Positions 8,226-13,848 of a stretch of 33,697 nt of DNA are shown in pieces. The translations under genes and the position numbers were made by a program. Source of the stretch: Hespellia sp. (GTDB lineage: Bacteria; Bacillota; Clostridia; Lachnospirales; Lachnospiraceae); NCBI GenBank assembly GCA_022790755.1, contig JAAVXR010000040.1:1-33697 (forward strand). Reading direction: 5' to 3'. The notes under the pieces are model-generated. The model did not search any database. It saw only the letters and a program-made list of their open reading frames with translations, and had not been told where the DNA came from. How positions within the stretch are numbered: position 1 is the first letter of the stretch; the number at the start of each line of letters is the position of its first letter.

Positions 8226-8828
8226 TTATGAATCTTCTCGTTTCATTATTTTAATCTTATGCGCTTCCACTCCGAATAATGCCTGTGCCGCTTCGGTAAT
8301 GTTCTGAATCGTAACCGGATTATCTCCACCTTGTGCGATAATGACAATGCCTTCTACTTCCGGTGTCATTTCCTTGCTGATATAAGGACTTTGGGTCCCA
8401 TCGGAAGACTGTTCATAGATACTCGTCTGATCCAAAGTTTTATTCTGTGTCTTGCGGTTTCCGCCTGTACTGTCGCTTTCTTCGACCGTCTGGCTATCCG
8501 ACTGCGCATCTTTTTCCACTACTTTTTCTCCTGTAGAGCGCAGCGTAATCATGACGCTTACCTTTCCCACTCCTTCCACCTGTTCCAACGCCCGTTCCAA
8601 TTTTCGTTCCAGATTTGCTTCATAGGTCTCATATCCTGTCGGACTTCCCGAAAAACTTGCATCATCAACACCCCCATCATCCGTACGTTCTTTTTCACGA
8701 GAGGTGGGAAGTGCAATGACTACGAGCAAAATGCCGATCAAAAGAAGAATCAGCATTTTATTTTTATCTGGAAGTTTGGTTAGATCTTTCCAGTCCCACT
8801 TATTCCCCAATCCGAATTTCTTCCACAT
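8226..8828 (-). CDS. spoIIIAG: Stage III sporulation protein AG
   Basis: From the ATG at 8828, which has AAGGAGGG six bases upstream, the protein is 200 residues. An in-frame open stretch continues further upstream but overlaps spoIIIAF and lacks a good start. It has a single membrane segment (about residues 25-41), then a Ser/Thr/Gln-rich region and a C-terminal ring-building motif (RBM) fold with EQVEGVGKVSVMITLRSTGEK and a matching later segment around VEGIVIIAQGG. In Bacillus, SpoIIIAG forms a large ring in the mother-cell-to-forespore feeding channel. The gene overlaps the end of spoIIIAF by 29 bases. Confidence 0.93.
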   Translation of the reverse strand: MWKKFGLGNKWDWKDLTKLPDKNKMLILLLIGILLVVIALPTSREKERTDDGGVDDASFSGSPTGYETYEANLERKLERALEQVEGVGKVSVMITLRSTGEKVVEKDAQSDSQTVEESDSTGGNRKTQNKTLDQTSIYEQSSDGTQSPYISKEMTPEVEGIVIIAQGGDNPVTIQNITEAAQALFGVEAHKIKIMKREDS

Positions 8829-9186
8829 GAATACCCTCCTTGGATTCGTCCTGCATTTCTGCAACACTTTCATCTCCCGACAATTCTCCTGTCTGAGCTT
8901 CTTCCGACAAAAAATCAAATAGTTCCGATTCGCTGAGAAATTGTGCTGAATTTTCGATTTCCTGTTGTTCCTGTTCGTATTGGCGACTGCTGTACAAATC
9001 CCAGAATTGCTGTTCCATACCAAAAATCTTAAAAACAGGCGTCAACACCAACAAAATCAGAATCAGTCCCGTAAAAAAGCGAACATATTTGTGATAAGAA
9101 CCGTTTGGGAGTAGCTGAATCACTGCGGTGAAGATCACCAGATAAAATGCTGCATTCGTCATCCATTCATATAGATACTGAAACAT
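8800..9186 (-). CDS. spoIIIAF: Stage III sporulation protein AF
   Basis: This 128-residue protein has two N-terminal membrane segments (about residues 9-27 and 36-55, including YVRFFTGLILILLVLTPV) and a hydrophilic, acidic C-terminal region. That layout and its place between spoIIIAE and spoIIIAG identify it as SpoIIIAF, a small ring-building-motif (RBM) protein of the sporulation channel. The start at 9186 was chosen over the longer frame from 9237 because a GGGCGGTG ribosome site lies before it and the first residues match the usual start. It is 28 bases after spoIIIAE. Confidence 0.9.
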   Translation of the reverse strand: MFQYLYEWMTNAAFYLVIFTAVIQLLPNGSYHKYVRFFTGLILILLVLTPVFKIFGMEQQFWDLYSSRQYEQEQQEIENSAQFLSESELFDFLSEEAQTGELSGDESVAEMQDESKEGIHVEEIRIGE

Positions 9187-9214
9187 ATATACACCGCCCT
9201 TTTCTTGACACTGT

Positions 9215-10375
9215 TTAACTGGTAGATGCCGCCACAATTGCCACTGTAATCAAAAACAAGATCGCGGTTGTCAGAATTACTCTCAGTAGTAATTCCGCCC
9301 CTTCACTGATACTGTCGATACATCCAACAATCCGTTTGTCGGAGACCGGCTGCACCACAGCCGCTGCAAGTTTGTACAAAAGCGCCATAGTTCCCATTTG
9401 CAACAGAGGAACCGCACAGATCGCAGCACACACAATTGCGCCCGCCATCCCGATACTATTTTTGATCACAAGGACCGTCCCCAGAACAACGTCGGTGATA
9501 CCACCGATCGCATTTCCAATGCCCGGAAGTGACTGTGCGCCTCTGGTCACGATGCTGCGCTGCAATGTGTCGATTGCAGGCGAGAGAATTCCCTGTACCA
9601 GATTTAGTCCAATGATGCATCCCAACAACGTTTTTAAGGACCAGACAATGATTTTCCGAATCAGATCGGTGAACTGTGAGAGGTAATCTTCTTTGGAAAG
9701 ATAGTTCATCACTTGAACCATGATAAATATATGGACCAGCGGAAGTAAAATATTCATAACGATTAGTTCCACCAGATAGATTAACAGCAACACGATATTG
9801 TAAAATACCAAAGAGCTGGTTGTCCCACAGGCTGCCGCAACCGCCAAAAAGTAGGTCGGGGCCAATATCCGCATAAATTCTAGCAATGTCTGAATATGGG
9901 TCTCCACCCCTTCCAACGCAAGACGGAAAGAATTCAGACAGATTGTCAAAAGCAACAGATACAAGATATAGAAACTGATTTCCGAGATCTGTTTATTCTG
10001 AAATGCACCGGAGAAATTGGAAAAAATTGCAGCAAATACCGAAATGATAAGAATATGTGCCAGCGCATTTTTGTTATAGCGGAACTCGTAGCTGATCTGA
10101 TCTTGAACAAGTTGTACAAAAAGTTCCTTGGATGGTTCCAGATCCCCGTGAATGAGTGCGGAAACGGTATCCGCAAAGTTCAATTTTTCTTCGGGAAACA
10201 ATTCTGCAAGATTCATATCAATTTCTGTGAAATCAAACTGAGCAAGAATCTTTTCTTCGATTTCAGAATCTTCTTCCATCTGAGATGTCGCCCTCACCGG
10301 CGAACAACAGAAAAACCAGCATACAACCATATATAATATCATCCGAACGATCCACTTTGTCCTGCGCCGTCTCAT
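9215..10375 (-). CDS. spoIIIAE: Stage III sporulation protein AE
   Basis: This 386-residue polytopic membrane protein starts with a signal-like hydrophobic segment (about residues 10-28). A periplasm-type hydrophilic region follows, then about seven hydrophobic helices from about residue 105 onward. Conserved SpoIIIAE segments include LVEL-VMNILLPLVHIF and the Gly-rich SLPGIGNAIGG region. In Bacillus it is a membrane component of the SpoIIIA-SpoIIQ transport apparatus, thought to be the export-gate-like part. Its ATG overlaps the spoIIIAD stop (ATGA), showing coupling. Confidence 0.95.
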   Translation of the reverse strand: MRRRRTKWIVRMILYMVVCWFFCCSPVRATSQMEEDSEIEEKILAQFDFTEIDMNLAELFPEEKLNFADTVSALIHGDLEPSKELFVQLVQDQISYEFRYNKNALAHILIISVFAAIFSNFSGAFQNKQISEISFYILYLLLLTICLNSFRLALEGVETHIQTLLEFMRILAPTYFLAVAAACGTTSSLVFYNIVLLLIYLVELIVMNILLPLVHIFIMVQVMNYLSKEDYLSQFTDLIRKIIVWSLKTLLGCIIGLNLVQGILSPAIDTLQRSIVTRGAQSLPGIGNAIGGITDVVLGTVLVIKNSIGMAGAIVCAAICAVPLLQMGTMALLYKLAAAVVQPVSDKRIVGCIDSISEGAELLLRVILTTAILFLITVAIVAASTS

Positions 10376-10758
10376 GTCAAAAATTCCTGAATGGTCTGTA
10401 AAAGTGCGGTCAATACCGGAACGCTCAACACCAATATCGACAATTTACTGAATAACTCAATCTGAGATGCGATCGTCTGATAACCAGAATCCTTACAGAC
10501 ACTGGAAGCAAATTCACCGACGTATGTAATCCCTACCATTTTCAGCAAAGTAGATAAATAGGAGGCATCTATTTTCATAAAACTTTGGATCTCCTGAAAC
10601 ATACTTACAAAAGCGCCCAATCGTTCCACAATGCATCCGAACAAAAGAATACTCACCGCTACACTCATATAGATCCCATACTCTGCCCTGCCACTCTTAA
10701 ATTGAATGGAAAGCAGAACTCCAAGTACACCGATCATTGCAATTTGTATGATATTCAT
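10372..10758 (-). CDS. spoIIIAD: Stage III sporulation protein AD
   Basis: From the ATG at 10758, preceded by a strong GGAGG, the product is 128 residues with about four hydrophobic helices, close to the known size of SpoIIIAD. A longer frame from 10824 lacks a ribosome site and adds a hydrophilic N-terminus that the family does not have. In Bacillus this small membrane protein is part of the SpoIIIA complex required for sigma-G activity in the forespore. Its stop overlaps the spoIIIAE start. An 86-base gap separates it from spoIIIAC. Confidence 0.92.
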   Translation of the reverse strand: MNIIQIAMIGVLGVLLSIQFKSGRAEYGIYMSVAVSILLFGCIVERLGAFVSMFQEIQSFMKIDASYLSTLLKMVGITYVGEFASSVCKDSGYQTIASQIELFSKLSILVLSVPVLTALLQTIQEFLT

Positions 10759-10844
10759 GTTTTCCTCCATTCTGTGTGCACTTTGCAACACAAACAGATA
10801 TGCGAATTGCCTTGACTCAACCATCTACGATCCAAGAACTTCTC

Positions 10845-11039
10845 TTACAACGAAAACAGCCGTTGTATGGTCAAAAACAAATCATAAATATATGGAAGCA
10901 CCCATCCAAGAACCAAAATCAATCCGGCAAAGCTGACCAAAAAAGCTTGTTCTTCTCTGCCACTGTGTTTCAAAACCTGACTTAAAATCGAAACCAGGAT
11001 TCCCACCGCGGCAATTTTAAAGATTAAATTCACTGTCAT
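10845..11039 (-). CDS. spoIIIAC: Stage III sporulation protein AC
   Basis: This 64-residue protein has two membrane helices (about residues 6-24 and 32-52) around a short polar loop containing KHSGREEQAF, the typical SpoIIIAC pattern. The ATG has AGGAGG before it. It lies 9 bases after spoIIIAB. In Bacillus it is a membrane component of the feeding-channel complex; sequence similarity between SpoIIIAC and SpoIIIAD suggests that they are related. Confidence 0.93.
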   Translation of the reverse strand: MTVNLIFKIAAVGILVSILSQVLKHSGREEQAFLVSFAGLILVLGWVLPYIYDLFLTIQRLFSL

Positions 11040-11048
11040 AAGCTCCTC

Positions 11049-11567
11049 CTATATCAGAACAATTACAAGGAACAGCCCTCCCAGAATTCCCATGCAGCTA
11101 CTTAATCTTTTTTTACTGCTCAGAGCTTCTCTCGTTTTCTCAATTTCCAGATTCATTCGATTCATATATAAATGCAATGTACCTGTTCCCGTTCTGGTAT
11201 CCATCTGTCCAAGACTGTTTCCAAGTTCCTTTAGGATTATGATATGTTCTGCCCGTAAATGTAGCACGGCGAGTTCTTCTTCCATACATTGATTCCAAAT
11301 CTCAGGAAAGGAAGCTTCTCGGCGTGCTTCCACTTCATGCTCTAGACGATTCAACCAGGAATGATACGGCTCCTGCACTCTTACCGAAACACGACCGAAC
11401 AGCTCGCCCAGTGGCGCCCGTGTGTATTCCATTTCTCCCTTCAACATATAAATCAATTGTTGCAGATAAATCAAATTTTCCAAATATTTCTGATAATCTG
11501 CGGCATATAGAAAGCCTGTACCCATACTGGCAAGAAAAATCAGGATACAACCGATCAGTTTCTGCAT
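11049..11567 (-). CDS. spoIIIAB: Stage III sporulation protein AB
   Basis: This 172-residue protein has an N-terminal hydrophobic helix (about residues 3-20), a long helical soluble region (LGELFGRVSVRVQEPY, then RAEHIIILKELGNSLGQMD) and a C-terminal membrane helix. This matches SpoIIIAB, which resembles type II secretion GspF proteins. The start at 11567 was chosen over the TTG at 11600, because that TTG lies inside the predicted sigma-E -10 box. A GGTGGGAG site precedes the ATG. It is the first gene of the AB-AH block and has its own sigma-E-like promoter, separate from spoIIIAA. Confidence 0.93.
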   Translation of the reverse strand: MQKLIGCILIFLASMGTGFLYAADYQKYLENLIYLQQLIYMLKGEMEYTRAPLGELFGRVSVRVQEPYHSWLNRLEHEVEARREASFPEIWNQCMEEELAVLHLRAEHIIILKELGNSLGQMDTRTGTGTLHLYMNRMNLEIEKTREALSSKKRLSSCMGILGGLFLVIVLI

Positions 11568-11598
11568 CTCACTCCCACCTTTGTCCTTATTTTTATTC

Positions 11599-11627
11599 AA
11601 TATATGAGGACAAGACTGTAGATATGC
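11599..11627 (-). promoter_or_regulatory. Sigma-E-like promoter of spoIIIAB-AH
   Basis: On the minus strand GCATATC (11621-11627) and CATATATT (11599-11606) are separated by exactly 14 bases. The Bacillus sigma-E consensus is about KMATATT, 13-15 bases, CATACAMT, so the match is 6 of 7 and near-complete. It lies between the mntP stop and spoIIIAB and gives a leader of about 25 bases. The -10 box and spacing are the same as in the promoter before spoIIIAA. Confidence 0.65.
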
Positions 11628-11642
11628 ATAAACATCTGGAAA

Positions 11643-12206
11643 TCATGGCAGAAATCCAAGATGCTCCAACAGAATTTTGCAGCCCATCAGGATGAGGACT
11701 GCACCTCCAAACAACTCTGCCTTTGACTTGTATTTCATGCCAAATACATTCCCAATCCGTATTCCAATTGCCGATAGAAGAAACGTGATGCTTCCAATAA
11801 AACAGACAGCCGGAAGGATTTCTACCTGAAGGAACGCAAATGTAACCCCGACGGCCAACGCATCAATACTTGTCGCAACGGCTAGTGGAAACATGGTTTT
11901 AAAATCAAATTCTGCACTGACAGACTCTTCCTCCTTCTGAAAGGACTCTTTTACCATATTCCATCCTATGATTCCCAGTAGAATGAATGCGATCCAATGA
12001 TCAATACTGACAATAATGGCCCGAAACCGCACCCCCAAAAGGTAGCCAAGCCAGGGCATCAACGCCTGAAAGCCTCCAAAATAGGCTCCTGCAATCAAGG
12101 AATGTCGGATACTCATCTTTCGGAGGGAAAGTCCCTTACAGATGGACACTGCAAAGGCGTCCATAGAAAGCCCCACTGCAATCAAAAAAAGTTCCCATAA
12201 TGCCAT
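11643..12206 (-). CDS. mntP: Manganese efflux pump family protein (MntP/YtaF type)
   Basis: This 187-residue protein has six hydrophobic helices and the internal two-fold repeat of the MntP family. Each half carries an acidic membrane motif: SMDAFAVSI near residue 14 and SIDALAVGV near residue 112. The Asp residues are needed for manganese export in studied members. Length fits MntP (about 188) better than the sporulation-annotated relative YtaF. The ATG has AAAGGAG upstream. It sits between spoIIIAA and spoIIIAB, which are adjacent in Bacillus. No manganese riboswitch (yybP-ykoY type) is seen before it; instead a palindromic element with a possible promoter lies there. Substrate is inferred from family. 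Confidence 0.92.
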   Translation of the reverse strand: MALWELFLIAVGLSMDAFAVSICKGLSLRKMSIRHSLIAGAYFGGFQALMPWLGYLLGVRFRAIIVSIDHWIAFILLGIIGWNMVKESFQKEEESVSAEFDFKTMFPLAVATSIDALAVGVTFAFLQVEILPAVCFIGSITFLLSAIGIRIGNVFGMKYKSKAELFGGAVLILMGCKILLEHLGFLP

Positions 12207-12270
12207 GATTTTTCTCCTTTACTTCTGCTATTGTTTTTGAGTTGAATAGAAAATTTTTTACATTGTTGTT

Positions 12271-12507
12271 GGCAAATTGCATGGTATGTGTTCGGAATTG
12301 CTCCGAGCTTTGAATCTAAGTGCTTCTAGAATGTTCTGAATGAAAAGTATAGCAATGAGACGCAACCGCCCTCAATGCGCCGTCCATGGCACAGATCGGG
12401 CTTTCGGTGGCATCCTTGCCGCCGAATTGCTGGGAATTGACAGAACATGTAAGAAGCACTAAGATTCTACGCAGTCGCGCTTCCGAACACATACCATGCA
12501 ATTTGCC
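12271..12507. repeat. Palindromic element of about 237 bp (MITE-like or structured RNA)
   Basis: The outer arms 12271-12297 and 12481-12507 are perfect 27-base inverted repeats. Inside them 12312-12327 pairs with 12452-12467 (15 of 16), and 12331-12338 pairs with 12441-12448 (8 of 8). The arms surround a GC-rich core of about 100 bases that is not palindromic. Both strands are open for about 61 codons, as expected from a palindrome, so neither is strong evidence of a gene. No transposase and no direct target duplication are visible at the ends. It could be a miniature inverted-repeat element, a dispersed palindromic repeat or a folded RNA. Confidence 0.7.
12346..12375 (-). promoter_or_regulatory. 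Possible promoter within the palindromic element, facing mntP
   Basis: On the minus strand TTGAGG (12370-12375) and TATACT (12346-12351) are separated by 18 bases, with a TG one base before the -10. It would start transcription inside the palindrome about 140 bases before mntP. It is the only reasonable sigma-A-type site I see for mntP, but the -35 match is modest. Confidence 0.35.
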
Positions 12508-12587
12508 GGATATACGTTGTGAAATATTTTTTCTGTTAAACAGGAAGTATATCTATATCCGCCAATTTTAGTGATTAGCCATATTCA

Positions 12588-12631
12588 GGATTCCGGCCAT
12601 GGAGCGCTGCCGGCTGACATGACCGGAATCC
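12588..12631. other. Isolated hairpin between spoIIIAA terminator and palindromic element
   Basis: Bases 12588-12601 and 12618-12631 form 14-base arms with one mismatch and a 16-base loop. There is no U tract on either strand, so it is not a simple terminator. It lies in the 527-base gap between mntP and spoIIIAA, which otherwise holds only the palindromic element, the terminator, and AT-rich sequence at 12508-12587 in which I see nothing. Confidence 0.4.
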
Positions 12632-12651
12632 GTCCTCCTGGCGCATACACG

Positions 12652-12685
12652 AAAAAAAGACCTACCTGTCCCTGACAGATAAGTC
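12652..12685 (-). terminator. Rho-independent terminator after spoIIIAA
   Basis: On the minus strand a 12-bp stem (12674-12685 with 12659-12670, including two G-U pairs) with a 3-base loop is followed directly by seven U residues (12652-12658). It lies about 50 bases after the spoIIIAA stop and should end that transcript before mntP and spoIIIAB. Confidence 0.85.
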
Positions 12686-12733
12686 TCGTCATTTCATACA
12701 AAACCAGGAATTCCTTCCAGTATGTTGGTCTTG

Positions 12734-13783
12734 TCACGCTTCTGCGCCGACTACTCCCTTATTTCGTGATATCTTAGCATAACTTTCTGAAAAAAGCAAC
12801 CCTTCCTGCGTATTTTTTGAAGCTTTGGTTTCCGTACCATACAGGAGACTTCCCCGCTCATCAAAAACGGCTTTCACCGTTCCTACACTGGGCTGGTTGC
12901 TTAACAGAACATATCGTTCAAAACGTCTCTGTTTCATTAAATGGTTGACTACCGGCCGGTTTTGAATCTCCTCCATAGAGTCTCCATGCACGCTGGCCAG
13001 CATTTTACAACCACAATGCATGGCATATTCAATGGCATGCACATCCTGTGGAGTACCAATCTCATCCACGGCGATCACTTGCGGAGACATGGAACGAATC
13101 AACATGATCATCCCCTCTGCTTTGGGGCAACAGTCAAGGATATCGGTTCTCATTCCAAGCTGGTTCTGGGCTACCCCCATATAGCAGCCACCCAGCTCCG
13201 AACGTTCATCCACCACACCGACCGTACAACCTTTGATGTAATCATTTCCATTGGAAATCTGACGGATTAAATCTCGAATCAGAGTTGTCTTTCCACACCT
13301 TGGAGGCGAGACAATCAATGTGTGACAAAGCATCTTGTTTGCCGTGATATAAGGAAGGACCTGATCGGAGCATCCGATGACCTCATGAGAGACTCGAATA
13401 TTAATCGAAGAAATGAAATGCATATTTTTGATGCTATTTCCCTCGATAATCGCTTTTCCAGACACACCGACCCGATGGCCTCCCTCGATTGTTATAAATC
13501 CCTGTCTCATCTCATGTTCATATGCATACAGAGAATAATGGCTGATATACTCCAGTGTTTCCCGGATTTCTTCTTTTGTTACAATATGCTCATTTTCATT
13601 ATAAAGTGAAGGAATAATTTCATGGCCTCCACTCGTAATGATCAGAGGTTGTCCAATCCGCATACGAATTTCTTGAAGATCATCAAATGCGATATCTTCC
13701 TTTTGCAACACTGCCTGTACAGGTTTTGCCAACACCTGTAAAATCTGGCTTTTCCTTCTTTGTATCTGATTCGATTCCGCCAC
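12734..13783 (-). CDS. spoIIIAA: Stage III sporulation protein AA (ATPase)
   Basis: This 349-residue ATPase has a Walker A motif SPPRCGKTTLIRDL near residues 159-172, a Walker B-like VIAVDEIG near 235, and the VHGDS segment after it. These match SpoIIIAA, a relative of secretion ATPases that is thought to power the SpoIIIA-SpoIIQ channel from the mother cell. The start is GTG at 13783, with GGAGGTGA seven bases upstream; no ATG gives a better start. It has its own sigma-E-like promoter and terminator, so it is a separate unit from spoIIIAB-AH. The C-terminal tail after about residue 310 is poorly conserved in appearance. Confidence 0.95.
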   Translation of the reverse strand: MAESNQIQRRKSQILQVLAKPVQAVLQKEDIAFDDLQEIRMRIGQPLIITSGGHEIIPSLYNENEHIVTKEEIRETLEYISHYSLYAYEHEMRQGFITIEGGHRVGVSGKAIIEGNSIKNMHFISSINIRVSHEVIGCSDQVLPYITANKMLCHTLIVSPPRCGKTTLIRDLIRQISNGNDYIKGCTVGVVDERSELGGCYMGVAQNQLGMRTDILDCCPKAEGMIMLIRSMSPQVIAVDEIGTPQDVHAIEYAMHCGCKMLASVHGDSMEEIQNRPVVNHLMKQRRFERYVLLSNQPSVGTVKAVFDERGSLLYGTETKASKNTQEGLLFSESYAKISRNKGVVGAEA

Positions 13784-13803
13784 TTTTATTCACCTCCATA
13801 TAC

Positions 13804-13832
13804 AATATATGCGAGTGAATTTAAAAATATGA
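13804..13832 (-). promoter_or_regulatory. Sigma-E-like promoter of spoIIIAA
   Basis: On the minus strand TCATATT (13826-13832) is a full match to the sigma-E -35 consensus KMATATT, followed after 14 bases by CATATATT (13804-13811). It lies between the pnp stop and spoIIIAA. Transcription would begin near 13797, at the edge of the ribosome binding site, so the leader is very short. Confidence 0.65.
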
Positions 13833-13848
13833 CGTATGTTTTTTCTTT

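Noticed and set aside
12207-12270. Manganese (yybP-ykoY) riboswitch before mntP
   Set aside because: I see neither the expected conserved loops nor enough leader length between the palindromic element and the ATG.
12283-12290. CATACCAT-like sequence before mntP on the minus strand as a sigma-E -10
   Set aside because: No KMATATT-like box lies 13-15 bases upstream, so it is not a convincing promoter.
12386-12571. A 61-codon frame on the plus strand across the right half of the palindromic element
   Set aside because: It runs through the palindrome into AT-rich sequence, has no ribosome site, and open frames on both strands are expected from inverted repeats.
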